Both the position numbers and the translations under genes were made by a program. From Duganella qianjiadongensis (GTDB lineage Bacteria; Pseudomonadota; Gammaproteobacteria; Burkholderiales; Burkholderiaceae_D), in contig NZ_WWCM01000024.1 of assembly GCF_009857915.1 (NCBI RefSeq), forward strand, positions 1-59,709: a stretch of 59,709 nt of DNA, given 5' to 3'. Positions 16,479 through 27,843 of the stretch are shown here, piece after piece. Positions within the stretch are counted from its first letter, which is position 1. Each line of letters begins with the position of its first letter. A model generated the notes under the pieces. The model did no database searches. It saw only the letters and a list, made by a program, of their open reading frames with translations, and was not told where the DNA came from.

Positions 16479-16979
16479 ATGGCAAATCGCGACAGTGTGC
16501 AGAAGCGTCTGACCAAGGTGCGTCCGCCGAGGGTGCAGATGACCTATGACGTGGAGATAGGCGACGCAATCGAAAACAAGGAGCTGCCCTTTGTACTGGG
16601 CGTGGTAGGCGATTTTGGCGGCAACTCGGTACAGGAGGCTAGACGGCTCAAGGATCGCCAGTTTGTCGCCATCGACAGCGACAACTTTGACGAGGTGCTG
16701 GGCGCCATCGAACCGGTAGCGGAGTTCGCCGTGCCTAACGAGCTGGCGGGCGACGACAGCAGCTTTAACGTGGCGCTGCATTTCAAGGCCATGGCGGACT
16801 TCCGTCCCGAGTCGGTGGTGCGTCAGGTCGAGCCGCTGAACCGCTTGCTGGATGCGCGCAACAAGCTGGCGGACTTGCGCAACAAGCTGGCCGGAAACGA
16901 CAAGCTGGAAGATTTGCTGAACGAAGTCCTGCGCAACACCGACCAGCTAGGTGCGCTGGTTCAACCACGGGGGAAGTGA
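16479..16979 (+). CDS. tssB: Type VI secretion sheath small subunit TssB (VipA)
   Basis: A 166-residue protein with the TssB core: SVQKRLTKVRPPRVQMTYDV, KELPFVLGVVGDFGG, DRQFVAIDSDNFDEVLG and LRNKLAGNDKLEDLLNEVL. TssB and TssC polymerise into the contractile sheath. Length is normal. ATG 16479 is preceded by ACAGGAGG. It is followed after one base by tssC and so is clearly co-transcribed with it. All conserved segments are intact, in contrast to tssH further down. Confidence 0.96.
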   Translation: MANRDSVQKRLTKVRPPRVQMTYDVEIGDAIENKELPFVLGVVGDFGGNSVQEARRLKDRQFVAIDSDNFDEVLGAIEPVAEFAVPNELAGDDSSFNVALHFKAMADFRPESVVRQVEPLNRLLDARNKLADLRNKLAGNDKLEDLLNEVLRNTDQLGALVQPRGK

Positions 16980-16980
16980 G

Positions 16981-18474
16981 ATGACGACTATGCCAGCACA
17001 GCTAGCAGTAGACGATTTCGCCGAGACGCCGGAAGCAACCAGCCTGCTTGACCGGATAGTTGAACAGAGCAAGGTCGCGCAGTCCGGCGCCGAACATGAA
17101 CGCGCCAAGGACATCATTGCGGAACTGGTGCAGCAGGTGCTCGACGGTACGGTGATGGTGTCGAATAATCTCTCCGCAATGCTCGATGTGCGGCTGGCCG
17201 AGATCGACCGGCTGATCTCCGCACAGGTCAGCGCCATCATGCACGCTCCGGCCTTCAAGAAGCTGGAGCAAAGCTGGACGGGGCTGCAGTATCTGGTGAA
17301 GAACGCGAGTTCGGGGCAGGGCGTCAAGGTACGCATGCTCAATGCCAGCAAACGCGAACTGGTGAAGGACTTTCGCAGTGCGCTGGAATTCGACCAGAGC
17401 GCCATGTTCAGCAAAGTCTACGAAGAGGAATTCGGTACCTTTGGCGGCGCCCCGTATGGCGCCCTGATAGGCGACTTCGAAATCAGCCGGCAGCCCGAGG
17501 ACATGTATTTCATCGAGCAGATGTCGCATGTGGCGGCGGCCGCCCATGCGCCGTTTATCAGCGCCGCATCGCCGGAACTTTTCGGGCTGGAGAGCTACGG
17601 CGATCTGGCGCGTCCGCGTGATCTGGCCAAGGTGTTTGATACGGTGGAATATGCCAAGTGGAAGGCCTTCCGCGAATCCGAAGATGCGCGCTATGTTGGC
17701 TTGACCCTGCCGCGGTTTCTCGGCCGTCTGCCGTATAACCCGCTCGATGGCACGACGGTGGAGGGCTTTAATTTTGTCGAGGAGGTCGATGGCAGCGATC
17801 ACCAGAAATACCTGTGGTGTAACGCCGCCTATGCTTTCGGCGCGCGGCTGACCCAGGCGTTCGACGAATTCGGCTGGTGCGCGGCGATCCGCGGCGTGGA
17901 AGGGGGCGGGCTGGTGGACGATCTGCCTACCCACACCTTCAAGACGGATCAGGGCGATGTGGCCCTGAAGTGCCCAACTGAAGTGGCGATTACCGACCGG
18001 CGCGAAAAGGAGCTGAGCGATCTGGGATTTATCTCGCTGGTGCATTGCAAGAATACCGCCTATGCCGCTTTCTTTGGTGCCCAGTCGGCGCAGAAGGCCA
18101 GGCGCTACAGCTCCGATGCTGCCAATGCCAATGCGGTGCTGTCCGCGCAGCTGCAATACATCTTTGCCGTTTCACGCATCGCGCATTACATGAAGGCCAT
18201 GATGCGCGACAAAATCGGCAGCTTTGCTGCCGCGTCGAACGTGGAAGATTATCTCAACCGCTGGCTGATGAAGTATGTGCTGCTTGATGACGGTGCTACC
18301 CAGGAGCAGAAGGCCCAGTTCCCCCTGCGCGAAGCCTCGGTGCAAGTGCACGAAGTGGCCGGACGGCCCGGTGTGTACCGCGCCGTCTCCTTCCTGCGGC
18401 CGCATTTCCAGCTGGATGAATTATCCGTATCCCTCCGTCTGGTCGCGGAGCTGCCGCAATCGACCAGTAAGTGA
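16981..18474 (+). CDS. tssC: Type VI secretion sheath large subunit TssC (VipB)
   Basis: A 497-residue protein. Recognisable segments are SWTGLQYLVKNASSGQGVKV, EEEFGTFGGAPYGALIGDFE, LPRFLGRLPYNPLDGTTVEG, EVAITDRREKELSDLGFISL and a C-terminal REASVQVHEVAGRPGVYRAV. It forms the outer contractile sheath with TssB; its N-terminal helix is normally removed by ClpV during recycling. ATG 16981 follows GGGAAGTGAG, and upstream in-frame codons belong to tssB. It appears fully intact. Confidence 0.97.
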   Translation: MTTMPAQLAVDDFAETPEATSLLDRIVEQSKVAQSGAEHERAKDIIAELVQQVLDGTVMVSNNLSAMLDVRLAEIDRLISAQVSAIMHAPAFKKLEQSWTGLQYLVKNASSGQGVKVRMLNASKRELVKDFRSALEFDQSAMFSKVYEEEFGTFGGAPYGALIGDFEISRQPEDMYFIEQMSHVAAAAHAPFISAASPELFGLESYGDLARPRDLAKVFDTVEYAKWKAFRESEDARYVGLTLPRFLGRLPYNPLDGTTVEGFNFVEEVDGSDHQKYLWCNAAYAFGARLTQAFDEFGWCAAIRGVEGGGLVDDLPTHTFKTDQGDVALKCPTEVAITDRREKELSDLGFISLVHCKNTAYAAFFGAQSAQKARRYSSDAANANAVLSAQLQYIFAVSRIAHYMKAMMRDKIGSFAAASNVEDYLNRWLMKYVLLDDGATQEQKAQFPLREASVQVHEVAGRPGVYRAVSFLRPHFQLDELSVSLRLVAELPQSTSK

Positions 18475-18505
18475 TCATTCCCCCAACCTGAGAACGGAGC
18501 GTGCC

Positions 18506-18997
18506 ATGGCAATTGATGTCTATCTGAGCATTGACGGGATTAAAGGTGAATCCAGCGACGACCGCCACAAGGACTGGATCGAGTGCCGCTCGGTCAGCTT
18601 TGGTGTGGAGCAGCCTAAATCGGCGACGGCATCCACTGGTGGTGGCCACACGGCGGAACGTTGCGAACATCGCGATATCGTTATTTCCAAGCTGGCCGAT
18701 CTGGCCACGCCGGTGCTGCTACAGACCTGCGCAGCCGGACGCACCATACCGAAAGCGAAGCTTGAGTTCATGCGCGCGGACGGGCAGGGCGAGCGCGTCA
18801 AGTATTTCGAGATCGAGATAGAGAATGTGCTGATCGGCGCCGTTTCGCCGGCGGTGGATGAAGGCGACATTCTGGCGGAAGAAGTGGCTCTCAAATTCTC
18901 CAAGATAAAGTGGAAATACACCCAGCAGAAGATAGGCGGTGGTGCAGGCGGCAACGCTTCCGGCGGTTGGGATCTATCGGCCAATCGTATCGTCTAG
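18506..18997 (+). CDS. hcp: Type VI secretion tube protein Hcp (TssD)
   Basis: A 163-residue Hcp with MAIDVYLSIDGIKGES, CEHRDIVISKLADLATPVLL, KAKLEFMRADGQGERVKYFE and ALKFSKIKWKYTQQK. It builds the inner tube of stacked hexamers and is itself exported. ATG 18506 has GGAG 6 bases upstream; the open frame upstream runs through tssC and is a shadow. Its stop codon is immediately followed by a long hairpin (18998-19032). In related loci tssE, tssF and tssG come next; here only about 100 bases separate it from tssH. Confidence 0.96.
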   Translation: MAIDVYLSIDGIKGESSDDRHKDWIECRSVSFGVEQPKSATASTGGGHTAERCEHRDIVISKLADLATPVLLQTCAAGRTIPKAKLEFMRADGQGERVKYFEIEIENVLIGAVSPAVDEGDILAEEVALKFSKIKWKYTQQKIGGGAGGNASGGWDLSANRIV

Positions 18998-19032
18998 GGC
19001 CAGCTGCGCCCATGTGCGCAGCGCAGCTGGCC
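18998..19032 (+). promoter_or_regulatory. 12-bp perfect stem-loop directly after hcp
   Basis: GGCCAGCTGCGC (18998-19009) pairs with GCGCAGCTGGCC (19021-19032) around an 11-base loop. It starts at the base after the hcp stop. No T-run follows, so it is not a classical intrinsic terminator. It may stabilise the 3' end of hcp mRNA or reduce read-through into tssH, which would suit the far larger demand for Hcp. Confidence 0.7.
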
Positions 19033-19099
19033 GGTTGCGCTGCGTTGTTCATCTGCGGGCACGGTAGCGGCCTGCTGTCCATCATGCGGAGAACCAGGC

Positions 19100-21737
<2,638 letters not shown>

Positions 21738-21749
21738 GGCAGTCCCGTC

Positions 21750-22613
21750 ATGCTGAATATTCCCCAGCTATTGCAGCCGGTGAGTCCGGAACAGCCATGC
21801 GGCAGCGATCTGACCTATAGTGCCGACATGGATCAGATAGCCCATGCCCGCCAGCAGGATGATCCGGCGCTGGATCAGGGAGTGTGGGTGACCGCGCTGA
21901 AGCAGGCAGACTGGCCGCTGGTCGTGAGCCGTTGTGCCGTGCTGATCGAAACGCGCAGCAAGGATTTGCGGCTTGCAGTCTGGCTGGCCGAGGCGCTGGC
22001 GCTGACTCAGGGGCCGCGCGGGCTGGGCGACGGCCTGGCCGTACTGGCGGGGCTGTGCGAGCAGTACTGGGATGGCCTGTTCCCGCTCGGGGAGGAGGGC
22101 GATTACGATCAGCGCATCGGTAATTTGCGCTGGCTGGTGAACCGCACGCCGGCCATGCTGCAGCAGTGGCAGCAAGCCCACGGTACGGTGCTGCATGCCG
22201 ATGCCGAATATTGCACCGCCATGCTGCAGCAACTGAATCAGGTGTGCGATGCCCGTCTGGGTATGGACGGCCCCAGTTTTGCGGCAGCGCGCGACGCCTT
22301 GCTGGCCTTAGCGCTACATGGCCAGGAACGCGCTGCCCGACCTATCGCCGCGGCAGTTCAGGATGGTGTGGCAGTTGAAAAGCCAGCAGGTGTTGCCGGG
22401 TCGATACAATCTCGTCAACAGGCGCTGAGCGAATTGCGCCGCGTGGCGGCCTATTTCCGCGCCACGGAACCGCATAGTCCGGTGGCTTATCTGGCCGATA
22501 AGGCTGCTAACTGGGGCGAAATGCCTTTGCATAGCTGGCTGCGCGAAGTAATCACGGATGGCGGCCAGTTATCGCAGCTCGAAACCATGCTGGGCGTACT
22601 CGCCACAGGCTAG
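21750..22613 (+). CDS. tssA: Type VI secretion protein TssA (ImpA N-terminal domain)
   Basis: A 287-residue protein with the ImpA_N domain (PF06812 type) in the first 130 residues: LLQPVSPEQPCGSDLTYS, DWPLVVSRCAVLIETRSKDL, VWLAEALALTQGPRGLGDGL and YWDGLFPLGEEGDYDQRIGN. A shorter C-terminal part follows (ALSELRRVAAYFRATEPHSP then YLADKAANWGEMPL). TssA caps or initiates sheath polymerisation at the baseplate. It follows tssH by 12 bases and is the last T6SS gene. It is intact, although its usual partners TssK, TssF and TssG are not in the window. Confidence 0.92.
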   Translation: MLNIPQLLQPVSPEQPCGSDLTYSADMDQIAHARQQDDPALDQGVWVTALKQADWPLVVSRCAVLIETRSKDLRLAVWLAEALALTQGPRGLGDGLAVLAGLCEQYWDGLFPLGEEGDYDQRIGNLRWLVNRTPAMLQQWQQAHGTVLHADAEYCTAMLQQLNQVCDARLGMDGPSFAAARDALLALALHGQERAARPIAAAVQDGVAVEKPAGVAGSIQSRQQALSELRRVAAYFRATEPHSPVAYLADKAANWGEMPLHSWLREVITDGGQLSQLETMLGVLATG

Positions 22614-22635
22614 CGAAATGATTCGGAGTTGCCAA

Positions 22636-22669
22636 GAAATAATGCTAGGATTAAAACACAGATTATTTC
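22636..22669. promoter_or_regulatory. Inverted repeat upstream of the chemoreceptor gene
   Basis: GAAATAAT (22636-22643) and ATTATTTC (22662-22669) are exact reverse complements separated by 18 bases, ending 12 bases before the ATG. A weak sigma-70-like TTGCCA (22629-22634) with TAAAAC 17 bases on overlaps it. It may be an operator or a leader hairpin; I saw no sigma-28 (flagellar) promoter. Confidence 0.35.
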
Positions 22670-22681
22670 GTTGAGGCACTC

Positions 22682-24271
22682 ATGAATAATTTCAAGATCG
22701 GGACCCGTCTGGGCATAGGCTTCGCGCTGGTGCTATTTCTGCTGGTGGCGATGACGGTGGTGGGGCTGGTGCGTCTCAGTAACGCCAGCGCCATGACCGA
22801 AGACATGATCAATGTACGCATCCGCGACGAGCGCATGATTGCAGACTGGGGCAAGATCATCGAAGTCAATGCGGCCCGTACCATGGGCGCAGTCATGGCC
22901 GCCGACCCGGCCGACCAGAAAACGCTGGAAGCACTGATGGCTGATTCCTCCTCGGCAGCTACACGGATACAGGACGAAATCGGCAAAAACATCGATGATC
23001 CTGATCTGAAATCCCTGTTCGAGCAATTGCTGGTGGCCCGCAAGACCTATACCGATATCCGCAAATCCGTGTTTGCCGCCAAGGCCGGTGGCGATCTGGA
23101 AGGCGCCAGAAAACTGCACGCAACCGAAATGACCCGCAGCCGCACTGTATATCTGCAGGCGCTGAAAAAATTTGCCGACCGCCAGAGCGAGGAGCTGGAC
23201 GAGGCAGCGGCTGAAATCAAGAGCCAGTACACTAGCGGACGCATGATGCTCATTACGCTAGGCGTCGCCGCTATCGTACTGGGGGTGACGGCTGCGTGGT
23301 GGATTTCCCGTTCGATTACAGAGCCGATCAATTACGCCGTCAAGGTGGCGGAGACAGTGTCCTCGGGCGATCTGACCAGCGATATTCAGGTGCAGAGCGA
23401 GGACGAGGCAGGCAAGTTAATGCACGCGCTGAAAACCATGAACGGCAATCTGGTCAACATCGTCGGGCAGGTGCGTAACGGCACCGAGCTGATTGCCAGC
23501 GCGTCCAGTGAAATCGCTACCGGCAATCTCGATCTGTCGTCACGTACCGAGCAGCAAGCCAGTTCGCTGGAGGAGACCGCATCGTCGATGGAACAGCTGA
23601 CATCGACCGTACGCTTCAATGCCGAGCATGCCCGTGAAGCCAACCAGCTGGCCAACGCGGCTTCCGAAATCGCCAGCCGCGGCGGTGCCGTGGTGGGCGA
23701 AGTGGTGCATACTATGGGCGCGATTAACGAATCCTCGCGCAAGATTGTCGACATTATTTCGGTGATCGACGGGATCGCATTCCAGACCAATATTCTGGCC
23801 CTCAATGCAGCGGTGGAAGCGGCGCGTGCCGGCGAACAGGGGCGCGGTTTCGCCGTCGTGGCCTCGGAAGTGCGCACGCTGGCGCAGCGCTCGGCAGCAG
23901 CGGCCAAGGACATCAAGATACTCATCGACGACTCGGTGCAGAATGTGGCGCGCGGTTCCGATCTGGTCGATAAAGCCGGTGAGACCATGCACGAGATCGT
24001 GGAGAGCATAGGCAAGGTCACTATCATCATGAGCCAGATCAGCAATGCCAGCGAAGAGCAAAGTCTGGGAATTGCGCAGGTTAATGATGCCATCACCCAG
24101 ATGGATCAGGTGACGCAGCAGAATGCCGCACTGGTGGAAGAGGCCGCAGCGGCGGCCGAATCGCTGCAGGAACAGACCGACAAGCTCAATGAGCTGGTGG
24201 CGGTATTTAAACTCGATGCTGCCCAGGTGCGGCTGGACTCGCAACGCACACCGGCTTTGCGCTTGCAGTAA
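22682..24271 (+). CDS. Methyl-accepting chemotaxis protein (Tsr/Tar-like topology)
   Basis: A 529-residue chemoreceptor. It has an N-terminal membrane helix (about residues 10-30), a periplasmic four-helix-bundle sensor (PF12729 type) to about 190, a second helix (MMLITLGVAAIVLGVTAAWW), a HAMP domain (ITEPINYAVKVAETVSSGDL), and a long signalling coiled coil with the invariant hairpin tip (IAFQTNILALNAAVEAARAG then EQGRGFAVVASEVRTLAQRS). There is no CheR-tethering pentapeptide at the C-terminus. Ligand unknown. It follows tssA by about 70 bases with its own leader and is probably a separate unit. No che genes are nearby. Confidence 0.95.
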   Translation: MNNFKIGTRLGIGFALVLFLLVAMTVVGLVRLSNASAMTEDMINVRIRDERMIADWGKIIEVNAARTMGAVMAADPADQKTLEALMADSSSAATRIQDEIGKNIDDPDLKSLFEQLLVARKTYTDIRKSVFAAKAGGDLEGARKLHATEMTRSRTVYLQALKKFADRQSEELDEAAAEIKSQYTSGRMMLITLGVAAIVLGVTAAWWISRSITEPINYAVKVAETVSSGDLTSDIQVQSEDEAGKLMHALKTMNGNLVNIVGQVRNGTELIASASSEIATGNLDLSSRTEQQASSLEETASSMEQLTSTVRFNAEHAREANQLANAASEIASRGGAVVGEVVHTMGAINESSRKIVDIISVIDGIAFQTNILALNAAVEAARAGEQGRGFAVVASEVRTLAQRSAAAAKDIKILIDDSVQNVARGSDLVDKAGETMHEIVESIGKVTIIMSQISNASEEQSLGIAQVNDAITQMDQVTQQNAALVEEAAAAAESLQEQTDKLNELVAVFKLDAAQVRLDSQRTPALRLQ

Positions 24272-24282
24272 GATAGCGGGTT

Positions 24283-24975
24283 ATGAATACCCGAAGTGGC
24301 GATGCGGCGCGCCCCATCGCCGCGCCCGTACCTGTTAGTCCTGCTTCTGGCCTGCCGGCGCGTAGTGTGTGCATCACCTGTTTGCGTCCGCAGCGCAGCT
24401 GTATCTGCCAGTGGATACGTCCGCATACACCACAGGTCGAAGTGCTGATACTGCAGCACCCGCTGGAAGTCCAGCAGGCCAAGGGCAGCGCGCGCCTGCT
24501 GCATCTGAGTCTGGCGGCCAGCCAGCTGGTGGTCGGTGAAAAGTTCGAGCCAGCGCAGCTGGCGGCGCTACTGGCTGGCCCGCGCCATAACATTCTGCTG
24601 TATCCCGACACGCCGGCGCAGCAGGCGCTGGGCATGGCGCCGGCGCAGCCGCTGGATGCGGCGTGGCTGCTGCAGCCGCAGGCGCTGCGTCTGATCGTAC
24701 TCGATGGTACCTGGCGCAAGAGCCGCAAGATGCTATATCTGAATCCGCCGCTGCAAAGTCTGCCGCGTCTGCCGCTTAAAGCGACCCCGCCTTCGCATTA
24801 CCTGATCCGCAAAGCCCATCTGCCCGACCAGCTTTCCACGCTGGAGGCAACCGTGTATGCGCTGGCACAGCTGGAGCAGGCGCCGCAGCGCTACGACGCG
24901 CTGATTGCCGCCTTCGATGGCTTTGTAGCGCAGCAGGCGGCGTTTGTGCCGCCCCGTTCAGGCGATCAGTTTTAG
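24283..24975 (+). CDS. DTW-domain tRNA-uridine aminocarboxypropyltransferase
   Basis: A 230-residue protein with a zinc-knuckle-like CITCLRPQRSCIC (CxxC-x6-CxC), the segment QVEVLILQHPLEVQQAKGSA, and the name-giving motif in LIVLDGTWRKSRKML. DTW proteins (TapT/YfiP in E. coli, DTWD1/2 in human) transfer the aminocarboxypropyl group of S-adenosylmethionine to a tRNA uridine (acp3U). Length is typical. The gene is convergent with the Hsp70 operon and overlaps its last gene by 18 bases, so the two transcripts are antisense at their ends. Confidence 0.88.
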   Translation: MNTRSGDAARPIAAPVPVSPASGLPARSVCITCLRPQRSCICQWIRPHTPQVEVLILQHPLEVQQAKGSARLLHLSLAASQLVVGEKFEPAQLAALLAGPRHNILLYPDTPAQQALGMAPAQPLDAAWLLQPQALRLIVLDGTWRKSRKMLYLNPPLQSLPRLPLKATPPSHYLIRKAHLPDQLSTLEATVYALAQLEQAPQRYDALIAAFDGFVAQQAAFVPPRSGDQF

Positions 24976-27843
24976 TCCGGGCGGCAGGGCGTCACCGAGC
25001 AGGCGTTTTTCGTCGGCCTGATCGAGCTGCACCACTGCGCGCACCATGGCGCTCCAGCTGGCAGGAGCGCCGATGCCGCTCAGCCGGCGCAGAATGTCGG
25101 CACGCAGCGTGTCGTCGATGTCGCGCGTGCGGTCGCCCGTCATGCGCGCCAGATGGGCGGCGGCATAAGCTGCAGCCTCCTGCTTTTTCCAGTCCAGCTG
25201 CTGTATCTGCGCCAGCCATTCGGTGACGATGCCGGTGTCCACCACGTCGTGGGCGCTGCCGTGGAAAGGCTGGCGCGCGCCCACTCGGCTCAGGCCCCAC
25301 AGGAAGCGCGCCATCACGGCTTCTGTTCTGGCGGCCTCCTGGGTGGCGCTGCGGCTGCCGCTGGCGGCACGCTTGGCGGCGCTGCGGCCCAGCGCCTGCA
25401 GCCGGCCCATCATCCATGCGCCGATTTCGGCCTTGTAGTTGCCCGGTATGCGTTCCAGTGTAGCGCCAAGGCGCAGCATGTCTTCTTCGCTGCCGTTGAC
25501 CAGCGTGACGGGACGGCGGCCACGTTCCGTTTCATCGGCCTGTACGTTGAAGGCGAAATCATCGAGCACGCGCAGCTGCATGGTCACATCGAGGCCACCG
25601 GCCACGCGGCGCCACAGGGTCCACCATTCGGCACAGGCCTGCGCATCCTTGTGGTGCTGGATGCCGGTTTCGTACATGGCCCACAGCTGTTCTATGCGCC
25701 ACGCGTCGAGCGGCGCGCCAAAGCCCGGACGCAGGCAGTAGCCGCTCAGGTTGAGCCAGACCCGTTCGTGATCAGCCGAGCGGCGGCGCCCCTTGGCCCG
25801 TTCCAGCAAGGCGTCGAACAGGCGGCGCAGCAGGGCGGTAGGCCAGCTTTCGCGGCTGCCCAGCAGCTGTTCCAGCTGGCTGCGCAACTGGCGCACTTCC
25901 CTGAGTTCTACCTGCTGGGCCTTAGTGCCGAAAATCCGCTCTAGCTTGTCGATGGCGGCGGCAAAGCCCGCTGGCATGGGCGCTTCGGCGGGTGCCGCGC
26001 TGTCGTCCGCATCGACGCTGGCACCGTCGTCGCGCAGCTGGAACTCCAGCAACCAGCGCTGGCCGCTTTCCTGCGCCACGCAGTGCATTTCCAGCGTGCC
26101 CACTTCACTCAGGGTAGTGGCCAGCTGGACGGCGATTTCCTTGCGCGTGTCGGCCTGCGCATCGCGCAGCACTGTGGCTAGCGGGGGCAGTTCCACATAA
26201 TCGTCGGGGTCTAGCTGTATCAGTTCGCCCGCCTGCGGAATGTGCTCCGCACCGCTGCTGGCGGCGAGGTGGAAGCGCACCGGGCGGCCAAGACGCAGTG
26301 CAAAACTGCGCTCGTCTAACAGCACTTCGCTATTCTCGGCACTGCCTTGCGGCAGCAGGCAGACGGCGCGGCGCGGCTGGCCGGTCCCGCTGCCATCATC
26401 GAGCAGCAAGTAGTAGCTACGCGCCGAACCTCCACCGATGACGGGTGCCTGTCCCGCCTGACCAAGTGCGTAGGCCACGCCGCCACGGGCCACGGCCACG
26501 TCGGGATTGTCGTTGTGGAGTAGCGTGAGCGGCTGGCCACGCCATGCCGCCAGTACCTCGGCCAGCCTGCGGGCGAGGGCGGGCGCACGGAAGACACCGC
26601 CGTTCAGCAGCAAGGTGTCCGGCACGGGAATGCTGTTGTCGTCTGCTGCCAGACCTAGCGCAGCGCGTGCTGCCGCGGCATGCTGGCGCAGGAAGGTGGC
26701 CAGATGGCGGGTGATGGCAGCATCGCTGGCGTAGGGCAGGCCGAATTCGGTGAGCGCTCCGCGGCCGCGCCGTGCCACTTCGCGTTCTGCGTTGAGGGGG
26801 AAGAAGCCATCCACCACCAGCGCCTGCACTTCTGCGCGGGAGAGTTGCGCCGAGCGGCTGCCGCCTATCAGTCTGGAGCCACTGCCCAGCAGGGTGACCG
26901 TGGTGTGGTCGGGGGCGTCGTCGGACAGCAGCAGTTCCTTGGCTGCCCGGCAGCGTTCTGCCAGCTGCGCCAGTTTGCTGGCGGACAGGCGTACGGCAGG
27001 TGTGTCGCTGCCTTGATGGAGACGCTGCTCGACCAGATGGGCCAGCGCCAGATCCATATTGTCGCCGCCGAGGATCAGGTGCTTGCCTACGCCGATACGC
27101 TCGATGACAGGCTGTCCGTCCTGCAGTGCCACTTTCATCAGGCTAAAGTCAGTGGTGCCGCCGCCCACATCGGCCACCAGTACCAGACGGGTGCAGGCCA
27201 GATCGCTGGCAAGGCAGGCCCGCTGGCGGTACAGCCAGTCGTAGAAGGCGGCCTGTGGTTCTTCCAGCAGGCGTAGTTGCGGCAGGCCAGCCATTTTTGC
27301 CGCCTGCAGCGTGAGTGCGCGCGCTGCCTCGTCGAACGAGGCAGGAATGGTCAGGACGATTTGCTGCTGCTCCAGCGGCAGATCCGGATGGCGCGTATTC
27401 CATGCGCTGCGCAGGTGCGCCAGATAAGAGGCGCTGGCAGCGACAGGCGAGACTTTGGCAACGTCGGCCTCGGCACCCCACGGCAGAATAGCAGCACTGC
27501 GGTCGACTTGCGGGTGCGATAGCCAGCTCTTGGCACTGGCTACCACACGGCCCGGAACCTGTGCGCCTAGCTGGCGCGCCAGTTGGCCGACGACGACCTG
27601 TTCAAGGCCAGCTACATCCTGCGCCGGCCACGGCAGCTGCAAGGCGCTGGCGGCCAGTTCACCCTGGGCCGGATGGTAGCGCAGCGAAGGCAGCAGAGTA
27701 GCGCTGCCGATCTCGCCTGCTGCAGTCAGCTGTTCGATCTCGAACAGGCGGATCGCGCTGCTGCCTGCCAGCGCATACGCCAGCACCGTGTTGGTGGTGC
27801 CCAGATCGATGCTGACGATGGCTGGCTGATGGGCTGACTTCAT
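24958..27843 (-). CDS. Large Hsp70-family protein (961 aa) with C-terminal helical extension
   Basis: The N-terminal actin-like ATPase is DnaK-like: VSIDLGTTNTVLAYA (phosphate 1), VVASAKSWLSHPQVDRSAA, LTIPASFDEAARALT, LLEEPQAAFYDWL, VADVGGGTTDFSLM (phosphate 2) and LLLNGGVFRAPALARRLAEV. After about residue 480 it has its own beta-rich region, not a DnaK substrate-binding domain with lid. From about 640 to the end it has a long helical extension (DUF3731-like) with many Trp/Arg residues. It lacks the DnaK EEVD-like or disordered tail. It overlaps the upstream Hsp70 gene by ATGA. Client and cochaperones are unknown; no J-domain or GrpE gene is adjacent. Confidence 0.88.
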   Translation of the reverse strand: MKSAHQPAIVSIDLGTTNTVLAYALAGSSAIRLFEIEQLTAAGEIGSATLLPSLRYHPAQGELAASALQLPWPAQDVAGLEQVVVGQLARQLGAQVPGRVVASAKSWLSHPQVDRSAAILPWGAEADVAKVSPVAASASYLAHLRSAWNTRHPDLPLEQQQIVLTIPASFDEAARALTLQAAKMAGLPQLRLLEEPQAAFYDWLYRQRACLASDLACTRLVLVADVGGGTTDFSLMKVALQDGQPVIERIGVGKHLILGGDNMDLALAHLVEQRLHQGSDTPAVRLSASKLAQLAERCRAAKELLLSDDAPDHTTVTLLGSGSRLIGGSRSAQLSRAEVQALVVDGFFPLNAEREVARRGRGALTEFGLPYASDAAITRHLATFLRQHAAAARAALGLAADDNSIPVPDTLLLNGGVFRAPALARRLAEVLAAWRGQPLTLLHNDNPDVAVARGGVAYALGQAGQAPVIGGGSARSYYLLLDDGSGTGQPRRAVCLLPQGSAENSEVLLDERSFALRLGRPVRFHLAASSGAEHIPQAGELIQLDPDDYVELPPLATVLRDAQADTRKEIAVQLATTLSEVGTLEMHCVAQESGQRWLLEFQLRDDGASVDADDSAAPAEAPMPAGFAAAIDKLERIFGTKAQQVELREVRQLRSQLEQLLGSRESWPTALLRRLFDALLERAKGRRRSADHERVWLNLSGYCLRPGFGAPLDAWRIEQLWAMYETGIQHHKDAQACAEWWTLWRRVAGGLDVTMQLRVLDDFAFNVQADETERGRRPVTLVNGSEEDMLRLGATLERIPGNYKAEIGAWMMGRLQALGRSAAKRAASGSRSATQEAARTEAVMARFLWGLSRVGARQPFHGSAHDVVDTGIVTEWLAQIQQLDWKKQEAAAYAAAHLARMTGDRTRDIDDTLRADILRRLSGIGAPASWSAMVRAVVQLDQADEKRLLGDALPPGLKLIA

